This document shows positions 7,871 to 15,973 of a stretch of DNA of 64,000 nucleotides, one piece after another. Within the stretch, counting starts at the first letter, position 1. The number at the start of each line of letters is the position of its first letter. The translations under genes and the position numbers were made by a program. The stretch spans positions 1-64,000 of the forward strand of contig NZ_NNBK01000020.1 in NCBI RefSeq assembly GCF_002803075.1, written 5' to 3'. This DNA is from Streptomyces sp. CB01373 (lineage in GTDB: Bacteria > Actinomycetota > Actinomycetes > Streptomycetales > Streptomycetaceae). Below the pieces are notes generated by a model. The model saw nothing but the letters and a program-made list of their open reading frames with translations, was not told where the DNA came from and did no database searches.

Positions 7871-10086
7871 TTGTCGGCGTCGTCCTTCTTGTCGTTGCCG
7901 TCTTCCTCGCCCTCGATCACGGGGACCAGGGAGAGCTTGCCGCGGGAGTCGATCTCGGCGATCTCGACCTGGACCTTGTGGCCCACGCCGAGCACGTCCT
8001 CGACGTTCTCCACGCGCTTGCCGCCTGCCAGCTTGCGGATCTGCGAGATGTGCAGCAGACCGTCCTTGCCGGGCATCAGGGAGACGAACGCGCCGAAGGT
8101 GGTCGTCTTCACGACCGTGCCCAGGTAACGCTCGCCGACCTCGGGCATCGTCGGGTTGGCGATGCTGTTGATCGTGGCACGGGCGGCCTCGGCGGACGGC
8201 CCGTCGGCGGCACCGATGTAGATCGTGCCGTCGTCCTCGATGGTGATCTCGGCGCCCGTGTCCTCCTGGATCTGGTTGATCATCTTGCCCTTGGGGCCGA
8301 TGACCTCACCGATCTTGTCGACCGGGATCTTCACGGTGATGATCCGCGGCGCGTTCGGGGACATCTCGTCCGGCGTGTCGATCGCTTCCATCATCACGTC
8401 GAGGATGTGGAGGCGGGCGTCACGGGCCTGCTTCAGGGCGGCGGCCAGGACGGAGGCCGGGATGCCGTCCAGCTTGGTGTCGAGCTGGAGGGCGGTGACG
8501 AACTCCTTGGTGCCGGCGACCTTGAAGTCCATGTCGCCGAAGGCGTCCTCCGCACCGAGGATGTCGGTGAGGGTCACGTAGTGCGTCTCGCCGTCGATCT
8601 CCTGGGAGATCAGGCCCATGGCGATACCGGCGACCGGGGCCTTCAGCGGCACACCGGCGTTCAGCAGCGACATGGTGGAGGCGCAGACCGAACCCATCGA
8701 GGTCGAGCCGTTGGACCCGAGGGCCTCGGAGACCTGACGGATCGCGTACGGGAACTCCTCGCGCGCGGGCAGCACCGGCACGAGCGCGCGCTCGGCGAGG
8801 GCTCCGTGGCCGATCTCGCGGCGCTTGGGGGAGCCGACGCGGCCGGTCTCACCGGTGGAGTACGGCGGGAAGTTGTAGTTGTGCATGTAGCGCTTGCGGG
8901 TCACCGGGGAGAGGGTGTCCAGCTGCTGCTCCATGCGGAGCATGTTCAGGGTGGTGACGCCCAGGATCTGGGTCTCGCCACGCTCGAACAGCGCGGAGCC
9001 GTGCACCCGCGGGATGGCCTCGACCTCGGCGGCCAGCGTGCGGATGTCTGTGACACCGCGGCCGTCGATGCGCTTCTTCTCCTTGATGACGCGCTCACGG
9101 ACCAGGGTCTTGGTCAGCGAGCGGTACGCGGCGGAGATCTCCTTCTCGCGGCCCTCGAACTCGGGCAGCAGCTTCTCGGCGGCCAGACCCTTGACGCGGT
9201 CCAGCTCCGTCTCGCGCTCCTGCTTGCCGGCGATGGTGAGCGCCTGGGCGAGCTCGGGGCGGACGGCGGCGGTCAGCGCCTCCAGGACGTCGTCCTGGTG
9301 GTCGAGGAAGATCGGGAACTCGCCGGTCGGCTTGGCGGCCTTGGCGGCGAGGTCCGACTGGGCGCGGCAGAGCACCTTGATGAAGGGCTTCGCGGCGTCC
9401 AGACCGGCGGCGACGACCTCCTCGGTGGGGGCCTCGGAGCCGCCGTCGACCAGCTTGATGGTCTTGTCGGTGGCCTCGGCCTCGACCATCATGATCGCGA
9501 CGTCGCCGTCCTCCAGGACGCGGCCGGCGACCACCATGTCGAAGACGGCGTCCTCGAGCTCGGTGTGCGTCGGGAACGCGACCCACTGGCCGCGGATCAG
9601 CGCGACGCGGACGCCGCCGATCGGGCCGGAGAAGGGCAGGCCGGCCAGCTGCGTCGACGCGGACGCGGCGTTGATCGCCACGACGTCGTACAGGTGGTCG
9701 GGGTTGAGCGCCATGACGGTGCAGACGACCTGGATCTCGTTGCGCAGGCCCTTCTTGAAGGACGGGCGCAGCGGGCGGTCGATCAGGCGGCAGGTGAGGA
9801 TGGCGTCCTCGGACGGACGGCCCTCACGGCGGAAGAAGGAACCGGGGATCTTCCCGGCCGCGTACATCCGCTCCTCGACGTCGACCGTCAGCGGGAAGAA
9901 GTCGAGCTGGTCCTTGGGGTTCTTGGACGCGGTGGTGGCTGACAGCACCATGGTGTCGTCGTCCAGGTACGCGACGGCGGAGCCGGCGGCCTGCTTGGCC
10001 AGGCGGCCCGTCTCGAAGCGGATGGTACGGGTGCCGAAGGGGCCGTTGTCGATCACGGCTTCGGCGTAGTGGGTCTCGTTCTCCAC
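7867..10086 (-). CDS. pnp: Polynucleotide phosphorylase
   Basis: Phosphorolytic 3'-5' exoribonuclease that also adds 3' tails in Streptomyces. The protein is 739 aa. It has two RNase PH domains separated by an alpha-helical region, then a KH domain (IGEVIGPKGKMI near residue 605) and a C-terminal S1 domain (GERYLGTVVKTTTFGAFV). The GTG start at 10086 has GAGGAG upstream and gives VENETHYAEAV, as in S. antibioticus and S. coelicolor. The long in-frame extension further upstream is untranslated leader. It follows rpsO and may be expressed both from the rpsO promoter and from its own promoter. It overlaps the M16 gene by 4 nt. Confidence 0.97.
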   Translation of the reverse strand: MENETHYAEAVIDNGPFGTRTIRFETGRLAKQAAGSAVAYLDDDTMVLSATTASKNPKDQLDFFPLTVDVEERMYAAGKIPGSFFRREGRPSEDAILTCRLIDRPLRPSFKKGLRNEIQVVCTVMALNPDHLYDVVAINAASASTQLAGLPFSGPIGGVRVALIRGQWVAFPTHTELEDAVFDMVVAGRVLEDGDVAIMMVEAEATDKTIKLVDGGSEAPTEEVVAAGLDAAKPFIKVLCRAQSDLAAKAAKPTGEFPIFLDHQDDVLEALTAAVRPELAQALTIAGKQERETELDRVKGLAAEKLLPEFEGREKEISAAYRSLTKTLVRERVIKEKKRIDGRGVTDIRTLAAEVEAIPRVHGSALFERGETQILGVTTLNMLRMEQQLDTLSPVTRKRYMHNYNFPPYSTGETGRVGSPKRREIGHGALAERALVPVLPAREEFPYAIRQVSEALGSNGSTSMGSVCASTMSLLNAGVPLKAPVAGIAMGLISQEIDGETHYVTLTDILGAEDAFGDMDFKVAGTKEFVTALQLDTKLDGIPASVLAAALKQARDARLHILDVMMEAIDTPDEMSPNAPRIITVKIPVDKIGEVIGPKGKMINQIQEDTGAEITIEDDGTIYIGAADGPSAEAARATINSIANPTMPEVGERYLGTVVKTTTFGAFVSLMPGKDGLLHISQIRKLAGGKRVENVEDVLGVGHKVQVEIAEIDSRGKLSLVPVIEGEEDGNDKKDDADK

Positions 10087-10318
10087 TAGCGTTTTCTCCT
10101 CGTCGTCGTCCTCCCGCCCGTGTGGCGGGGGGACGGTGGCGGAGAGGCGCTCCGTCCGGTACGGGCCGGTCTTCGATCGAAGCACCCGGGGTTCACTTCT
10201 CCCGGGGGCCACTACCGAGGACCGGCGGCGGCGAGGTGCGCTCCTCCTCGTTTCGTCATGGGCGGACATGCCGTGCCCGCCTGGGGCAGGCCCTGTCACG
10301 CCGTGTCACAGGTACTGC

Positions 10319-10348
10319 GTTCTACTGCGTCGTGCTACCACACTACAA
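10319..10348 (-). promoter_or_regulatory. Candidate pnp promoter
   Basis: On the minus strand, TTGTAG (10343-10348), an 18-nt spacer and TAGAAC (10319-10324) give a plausible SigA/HrdB-type promoter about 230 nt upstream of the pnp start. The whole gap 10087-10444 holds the pnp leader, this candidate and the rpsO-pnp hairpin, and no gene. A separate pnp promoter in this position is established for Streptomyces. The exact hexamers are my inference. Confidence 0.4.
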
Positions 10349-10397
10349 AGCGGCACCGACACTCCGCACGTTCCCGTACGTTCCCTTACGTACGGCA

Positions 10398-10435
10398 AAG
10401 GGAGCGGTCCCCTGTCTCCCGGGAACCGCTCCCTT
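10398..10435 (-). terminator. rpsO-pnp intergenic hairpin
   Basis: A 14-bp stem with a single bulged A (10398-10411 paired with 10421-10435) and a 9-nt loop begins 10 nt past the rpsO stop. In Streptomyces the rpsO-pnp intergenic hairpin is known as an RNase III processing site that also attenuates read-through. The structure here fits that role. Confidence 0.8.
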
Positions 10436-10444
10436 CACGACGTC

Positions 10445-10732
10445 CTACTTGGCGCCCGCCGCACCACGGCGGATGCCGAGGCGGTCGACCAGCGCGCGGA
10501 AGCGCTGGATGTCCTTCTTGGCGAGGTACTGCAGCAGGCGGCGGCGCTGACCGACCAGGATCAGCAGGCCGCGGCGGGAGTGGTGGTCGTGCTTGTGGGT
10601 CTTGAGGTGCTCCGTCAGGTCGGAGATCCGACGGGACAGCAGAGCGACCTGGACCTCGGGGGAGCCGGTGTCACCCTCCTTGGTACCGAACTCGGTGATG
10701 ATCTGCTTCTTCGTTGCGGCGTCGAGCGACAC
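10445..10732 (-). CDS. rpsO: 30S ribosomal protein S15
   Basis: S15 binds 16S rRNA early in 30S assembly. The protein is 95 aa (MSLDAATKKQIITEFG at the N-terminus), with the family motif GSPEVQVALLSRRI and the HKHDHHSRRGLL rRNA-binding segment. The GTG start at 10732 follows GAGGAG with 5-nt spacing and gives the standard length; open frame further upstream has no family similarity. It is followed by the conserved hairpin and pnp. Confidence 0.97.
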   Translation of the reverse strand: MSLDAATKKQIITEFGTKEGDTGSPEVQVALLSRRISDLTEHLKTHKHDHHSRRGLLILVGQRRRLLQYLAKKDIQRFRALVDRLGIRRGAAGAK

Positions 10733-11012
10733 TCGTACTCCTCGTGCTCCGTGAGTGGCCTCCGAGTGCCCCCGGTCTTCGTCTCGGGGGAGCTTCCCTG
10801 ACTCGGGAGGCGGGGATCCGCTGGGCGCGGCCTCCAGGGCCCGCAGGGCTTCCTGCGAGGGCTCCGGGGGTGCGTACACAAACGGCCGTCACACAGCGTA
10901 CCAGGCCGCGACGGCCCGTTTTCCCCCGGTTCTCCGATCCTGCCGAGAGGGGCCGGCGGGCCACTAGGGTGAGCGCGGCACGTTGGGCTCGTCTGGAAGG
11001 GGTCGCTGCGAC

Positions 11013-11306
11013 ATGGCGGAGACGGAAGCGGAGATCAAGGCCCGCAAGGAACGCGAGCGCGACGAACTGTACGCGCTCGACATCTCCGGTGTGCGGTGGC
11101 ACTGCGCGCCGGGCACGGAGGAGCACGAGGAGCGCGTCGAGATCGCCTATCTGCCCGACGGCGCCGTCGCCATGCGGTCCTCCCTCGACCCGGAGACGGT
11201 GCTGCGCTACACGGAGGCGGAGTGGCGGGCGTTCGTGCTGGGCGCACGGGACGGCGAGTTCGACCTGGAGCCCGCCCCTCACAACGGGGGGCTCGCGTCC
11301 GAGTGA
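11013..11306 (+). CDS. DUF397 domain protein
   Basis: This 97-aa protein matches the DUF397 pattern: DISGVRWHC near residue 20, VEIAYLPDGAVAMRSS in the middle and YTEAEWRAFVLGARDGEFD near the end. DUF397 proteins are small, acidic and abundant in Streptomyces. They are often encoded next to XRE-type regulators of the WhiJ/BldB-associated type, but no such partner is present here. The ATG is preceded by GGAAGGGG. A 16-bp perfect terminator follows 15 nt after the stop, so it is monocistronic. The function is not known. Confidence 0.8.
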   Translation: MAETEAEIKARKERERDELYALDISGVRWHCAPGTEEHEERVEIAYLPDGAVAMRSSLDPETVLRYTEAEWRAFVLGARDGEFDLEPAPHNGGLASE

Positions 11307-11321
11307 GGGGCGCGCGGACAT

Positions 11322-11357
11322 GAATGGGGGCGGCACGTGCGCGTGCCGCCCCCATTC
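11322..11357 (+). terminator. Terminator after the DUF397 gene
   Basis: A perfect 16-bp stem (GAATGGGGGCGGCACG and its complement) with a TGCG loop lies 15 nt after the stop codon. Confidence 0.88.
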
Positions 11358-11756
11358 GTCAACCCGCTTGACGGATGGGCGTGGTTGACGGATCGGTCCT
11401 TCAATGGCCCCTCTGGGCAGGCCGGTTCGTGAGCCGTGGTGCCTCGGGGTTCAGGGTTCACCTTCTGTACGGCTTGAGTACGGATGTGTCCGTTCTGCTT
11501 GCGGATGCCTTGCTGTGCACCGCGATTCGGGGCAGGTTGTCGTCAAGTGGGCGGGCACCGGGGGACGGACGGGCCTGCCATGGTGAGTCTCCTGGTGATT
11601 AGGCTGGGACAGGGGGCGCGATGTCGGAACCCGTGGACCGGGCATCGTCGTCACGGGGGGAAGTCGGTGGATCGGACGACCTCGAACGACCAAGGACGAC
11701 GAGAAATGGTCGCCCCCGCACGGCATTGAGGGCGCTCGACCACACCAGGAGGAACT
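11358..11756 (+). other. Non-coding leader upstream of the MinD-like gene
   Basis: No supported gene is seen here. Short frames lack good start sites and codon bias. An AGGAGG site (11747-11752) close to the following GTG is the only clear signal. A TAGGCT hexamer near 11599 resembles a Streptomyces -10 box, but I find no matching -35. In S. coelicolor the equivalent interval between rpsO and this gene contains the type VII secretion cluster (from memory), which is absent here. Confidence 0.5.
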
Positions 11757-14700
11757 GTGAGCAGCGATCGGGACGGGATCCGCGGGGGCTGGGCCACGCC
11801 CGGCGACGACCAGCCCGACGCGGCGTCCGCCATCGAGACGACGGGCGAGTTCACGATCGACTACGCGCCGCCCGCCTGGTACACGCAGAACGCGTCGAGC
11901 GGGCCGGGGCAGTCGGCCGGTGGGGCCGGGGCGGCCGGTACCACCGGGGGCCCTTCTTCTGACGCACCGGTTCCGCCGGGGGCTCCGGCTGCGCCGGGCG
12001 GTCCCGGGCGCCCCGCCGCTCCGAGCGGTCCGGTGCCCGGGCTGACTCCGCCGCCGCACGCCACGGCGACGCCGGGGGCGCCCTTCACACCTCCTCAGCC
12101 GACGCCGGGGGCGCCGTTCACGCCGCCGGCTCCCGCGCCGGGGGTGTCCCTCACCCCGCCCGCGCCTGCACCGGGGGCGCCGTCCCCTCCGCCTCCGGCC
12201 GCGCCGGGCGCGCCTTTCACGCCGCCGGCTCCTGCACCAGGAGCGTCGTTCACTCCACCCGCTCCCGCGCCGGGGGCTCCCTTCTCTCCGCCTCCGCCCG
12301 CGCCGGGCGCGTCCTTCACGCCGCCGGCTCCCGCGCCGGGGGCGCCCTTCACGCCTCCCCCGCCGGAGGTGGGGGGCCCGGTCGCCGTACCGAAGCTGCC
12401 GCTGGGTGGCGGGTTCGAGCCGCAGCAGGCGGCGGATTCGCCGGAGGAGGATCCGGCCGGTGCCGCGTCTCCGACGGCGGTGCCGCACATTCCTGTGGGC
12501 GGGTCGCCCTCGGTCACGGGTGCCGGGGCCGGTGACCTCGAGAGCGGTGCCACCATGCGGATCTCCGCCGTCGCCGTGCGGCGGGAGGCGGCGCAGGTGG
12601 CCGACGAGCAGGGCGAGGCGCCCGGCGCCGAGGACGGGGAGGACGAGTCGGCCGCGGTGGCGGACACGGACTCCCAGGCCGGGACCGGTGCCGGTGCCGC
12701 AGCTGATGAGGCCGACGAGCCGGAGGGGCCCGGGGAGACCGGGCCGGCCGACGTGGCCGGGCCTCGGGACGGCTCCGACGCAGCGGAGGATGTGGCTGAG
12801 GACGTCGACTCGGGCGACGTGGACGCGGTCCCGGCGGACTCCGGTGCCGAGTCCGCCGACGTTGAGGCCGAGGAGGACCAGGTAGCGGAGCAGACGTCCG
12901 CCGAATCCTCGGATGCCGAGAAGGCAGAGAAGACGGAGAAGACGGAGGAGACGGAGTCGCACGCGGAGGCGGATGCCTCGATGTCCGACGCCGAGGTGAC
13001 GGACGGCGCGCCCGAGGAATCCGCTGCCGCGGTCTCGGAGCCCGTCCCCGCCGAACCCGAGGACGCCGCTCCGGAAGACTCGACGCCCGCCGCGGAACCG
13101 CAGGACGCCGCCCCGCGGGACTCGGAGCCGCGGGACGCCGTTCCGCAGGAGCGGGAGGAGCGGGAGTCCGAGCCCGAGGACGCCGTTCCGCAGGACGTCG
13201 TTGTTGAGACTGCGGCATCCCAGGACACGGCGTCCCAGGAGGCCACCCCGGCAGCGGCCGCCGAGGCTTCGCAGGGCGCGCCCGCCGCCTGGGCTCCGCC
13301 GCCGGTCCCTCAGGGTCCGGTGCCGCCGCTGCCGCCGTCGTACCAGCCCGCGGTGCCCGCGGCTGCGGCTCAGTGGCCCAGCGAGCCGCAGCCGACGGCC
13401 CCGCAGGGGCAGCCGCACGAGTCGGCCCAGCAGCCGCCCTTCCAGCCGCAGGCACCTCAGCCCGCCCCCGCTGCCTGGACTCCGCCCGCCGTACCGTCAC
13501 CGCCGCCCCCGGCGTCCGCACCGGCGGCCCCGCAGCAGGGCTACGGCTTCCCGCACCCCGGCACCCCCGGCCCGCAGCAACCGCCGACCGCCCCCACCGA
13601 ACCCCCGGCCAACCCCCAGGCCGGATACGGCTTCCCCCAGCCCGGCACCCCCGGTGCCCAGCCCGCACCCGGCGGCCAACCGCCGACCAGCCCCACCGCA
13701 CCTCCCGCCAACCCGCAAGCCGGATACGGCTTCCCCGGTCCCGGCATTCCCGGCACCCAGCCGCCGGCAACCGCCCCCATGCCCCCGGTCGGCCCCCAAG
13801 CCGGATACGGCTTCCCCCAGGCCGGCGCCCCGGGCGCGCAGGCCTCGTCGGCAGGCCGGCCTCCGACGGGCCCGGCCACTCCCCAAGCCGAATACGGCTT
13901 CCCCGGCGCCCAGCAGCCGCCCACGCAGCAACCGGCAACCGCCGCCACCCCGGACCCGGCCAACTCCCAGCCCGGTTACGGCTTCCCGCAGCCCGGCACC
14001 CCGGGTGCGCAGCCCGCGCCCGGGGGCCGACCGCCGACCGCCCCCGCCGCGGCCCCCGTCAATCCCCAAGCCGGATACGGCTTCCCCCAGCCCGGCACCC
14101 CCGGTGCGCAGCCCCCCGCCGCGGGCCGGCCGCCGGTTACTGGCCCGGTGGGTGCGGAGCAGCCGGGCGGATACGGATTCCCGCAGGGCCAGGGCCCGGC
14201 CGCCGCCCCTGGTGTCCCCAACCCGCCCGCGCAGCCCGGCGGAGCTCAGGCACAGCCGCCGGCTCAGGCTCAGCCGCCGGCTCCCCCGCAGCAGCCCGTC
14301 GACCCTCGTCTCGGGGCCAGTTGGCCGCAGCCCATACAGCACGACCAGCGCCCGCCGATCAACCCCGGTGCGGCACCGCTCGGTTACACGGCGGCCGTGG
14401 AGCTGTCCTCCGACCGGCTGCTCAACAACAAGAAGCAGAAGGCCCGCAGCACTCGGCCCGCCGGTCCCGGAGCACGGTTCCGGATCGGCGGGAAGAAGGA
14501 GGAGGCCGAGCGGCAGCGGAAGCTGAGCCTGATCCGTACGCCGGTGCTGTCCTGCTACCGCATCGCGGTCATCAGCCTCAAGGGCGGCGTCGGCAAGACG
14601 ACCACCACCACCGCGCTCGGCTCCACGCTCGCCACCGAACGGCAGGACAAGATCCTCGCCATCGACGCCAACCCGGACGCCGGCACGCTCGGCCGCCGGG

Positions 14701-15662
14701 TGCGCCGGGAGACCGGGGCCACCATCCGTGACCTCGTCCAGGCGATCCCGTACATCAACTCCTACATGGACATCAGGCGGTTCACGTCCCAGGCGCCCTC
14801 GGGTCTCGAGATCATCGCCAACGACGTCGACCCGGCCGTGTCCACGACGTTCAACGACGAGGACTACCGGCGCGCGATCGACGTGCTCGGCAAGCAGTAC
14901 CCGATCATCCTGACCGACTCCGGTACGGGTCTGCTCTACAGCGCCATGCGCGGCGTGCTCGACCTCGCCGATCAGCTCATCATCATCTCCACGCCGTCCG
15001 TGGACGGTGCCAGCAGTGCCAGTACGACGCTGGACTGGCTGTCGGCGCACGGGTACGCCGACCTCGTCGCCCGCTCCCTCACCGTGATCTCCGGGGTGCG
15101 CGAGACCGGCAAGATGATCAAGGTGGACGACATCGTCGCGCACTTCGAGACCCGTTGCCGGGGTGTCGTCGTGGTGCCCTTCGACGAGCATCTGTCCGCC
15201 GGTGCCGAGGTCGACCTCGACATGATGCGGCCGAAGGTGCGGGAGGCGTACTTCAACCTCGCGGCGATGGTCGCGGAGGACTTCGTACGGCACCAGCAGG
15301 CGCACGGGCTGTGGACCTCCGACGGCAACCCGCCGCCGGTCGCGGCCCCGCCCATGCCGGGCCAGCCGTACCCCGGACAGCCGGTTCCCGGACAACCCCA
15401 TCCGGGCCAGCCATACCCCGGACAGCCGTACCCCGGCCAGCCCGCCCCTGGCCAGGCGTACCCCGGACCGCCGGTCCCAGGCCAACCCGCCCCCGCTCAG
15501 CCGTACCCGGCCCAACCGCAGCCCTACCCCGGCCACCAGCCAGGACAGCCGGGCCACCCCGCTCAGCCGGGCCAGGCCGACCAGCCCTACCCCCAGACCC
15601 CGCAGCAGCCGGGGCAACCCAACCCGCCTTACCCGCAGACCCCTCCCCCGCCCCACCAGTAG
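11757..15662 (+). CDS. Proline-rich protein with C-terminal ParA/MinD ATPase (EspI-like)
   Basis: A 1301-aa protein with four parts. Residues about 60-210 carry repeats of the type PGAPFTPPAPA. Residues about 250-500 are strongly acidic (Ala/Glu/Asp/Ser-rich). Residues about 500-860 are Pro/Gln-rich with about seven QAGYGFPQPGTPGAQ-like repeats. A ParA/MinD domain begins near 930 with the deviant Walker A KGGVGKT (942-948), IDANPDAGTLG and the TDSGTG segment. A final tail has PGQPYPGQPVPGQ repeats. M. tuberculosis EspI of ESX-1 and S. coelicolor SCO5717 have the same architecture and lie in type VII secretion clusters. No esx or ecc gene is present here. The GTG start follows AGGAGG. The role is unknown; a link to secretion or polar localisation is inference. 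Confidence 0.8.
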   Translation: MSSDRDGIRGGWATPGDDQPDAASAIETTGEFTIDYAPPAWYTQNASSGPGQSAGGAGAAGTTGGPSSDAPVPPGAPAAPGGPGRPAAPSGPVPGLTPPPHATATPGAPFTPPQPTPGAPFTPPAPAPGVSLTPPAPAPGAPSPPPPAAPGAPFTPPAPAPGASFTPPAPAPGAPFSPPPPAPGASFTPPAPAPGAPFTPPPPEVGGPVAVPKLPLGGGFEPQQAADSPEEDPAGAASPTAVPHIPVGGSPSVTGAGAGDLESGATMRISAVAVRREAAQVADEQGEAPGAEDGEDESAAVADTDSQAGTGAGAAADEADEPEGPGETGPADVAGPRDGSDAAEDVAEDVDSGDVDAVPADSGAESADVEAEEDQVAEQTSAESSDAEKAEKTEKTEETESHAEADASMSDAEVTDGAPEESAAAVSEPVPAEPEDAAPEDSTPAAEPQDAAPRDSEPRDAVPQEREERESEPEDAVPQDVVVETAASQDTASQEATPAAAAEASQGAPAAWAPPPVPQGPVPPLPPSYQPAVPAAAAQWPSEPQPTAPQGQPHESAQQPPFQPQAPQPAPAAWTPPAVPSPPPPASAPAAPQQGYGFPHPGTPGPQQPPTAPTEPPANPQAGYGFPQPGTPGAQPAPGGQPPTSPTAPPANPQAGYGFPGPGIPGTQPPATAPMPPVGPQAGYGFPQAGAPGAQASSAGRPPTGPATPQAEYGFPGAQQPPTQQPATAATPDPANSQPGYGFPQPGTPGAQPAPGGRPPTAPAAAPVNPQAGYGFPQPGTPGAQPPAAGRPPVTGPVGAEQPGGYGFPQGQGPAAAPGVPNPPAQPGGAQAQPPAQAQPPAPPQQPVDPRLGASWPQPIQHDQRPPINPGAAPLGYTAAVELSSDRLLNNKKQKARSTRPAGPGARFRIGGKKEEAERQRKLSLIRTPVLSCYRIAVISLKGGVGKTTTTTALGSTLATERQDKILAIDANPDAGTLGRRVRRETGATIRDLVQAIPYINSYMDIRRFTSQAPSGLEIIANDVDPAVSTTFNDEDYRRAIDVLGKQYPIILTDSGTGLLYSAMRGVLDLADQLIIISTPSVDGASSASTTLDWLSAHGYADLVARSLTVISGVRETGKMIKVDDIVAHFETRCRGVVVVPFDEHLSAGAEVDLDMMRPKVREAYFNLAAMVAEDFVRHQQAHGLWTSDGNPPPVAAPPMPGQPYPGQPVPGQPHPGQPYPGQPYPGQPAPGQAYPGPPVPGQPAPAQPYPAQPQPYPGHQPGQPGHPAQPGQADQPYPQTPQQPGQPNPPYPQTPPPPHQ

Positions 15663-15676
15663 CTCCACCCCCTCCG

Positions 15677-15704
15677 GGCCCGCGCCGTTCCCACGGCGCG
15701 GGCC
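15677..15704 (+). terminator. Terminator after the MinD-like gene
   Basis: A perfect 12-bp stem (GGCCCGCGCCGT and its complement) with a TCCC loop lies 14 nt after the stop. The rest of 15663-15973 holds this hairpin and the promoter of the ABC operon; no gene is seen. Confidence 0.88.
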
Positions 15705-15841
15705 TTCGCGTGTTCGCAGTCAGAACCGGTCGGATTCCGCCGCCACGCCCTCACCAGGGAGGCTTCAGTGGTCTCCACCAATGGGAGCAAGATCGCGCTC
15801 AAGTCGTTATTTCCGCAGGCCACATGGGGTTTGACGAACCG

Positions 15842-15871
15842 TTGACGCGCGCAGACTGCCGCTGATAGACA
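15842..15871 (+). promoter_or_regulatory. Promoter of the peptide ABC transporter operon
   Basis: TTGACG (15842-15847), an 18-nt spacer and TAGACA (15866-15871) form a good vegetative-type promoter about 100 nt upstream of the binding-protein start. Confidence 0.6.
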
Positions 15872-15973
15872 CTCACTTCATTCCGCCGGCGCCACCCGAT
15901 CAAGCCCGTTCAAGCCAGCCCGGCAGAAGGCGCAAACCGTCTTCTGCGAGCGACGACGCGAGGTCACCGAGCC

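Noticed and set aside
4583..8128. Very long open frame on the plus strand (about 1180 codons)
   Set aside because: It runs antisense to dapB, the M16 peptidase and part of pnp. Its composition is Arg/Ala/Gly-rich with no domain; it results from GC-rich third positions of the real genes.
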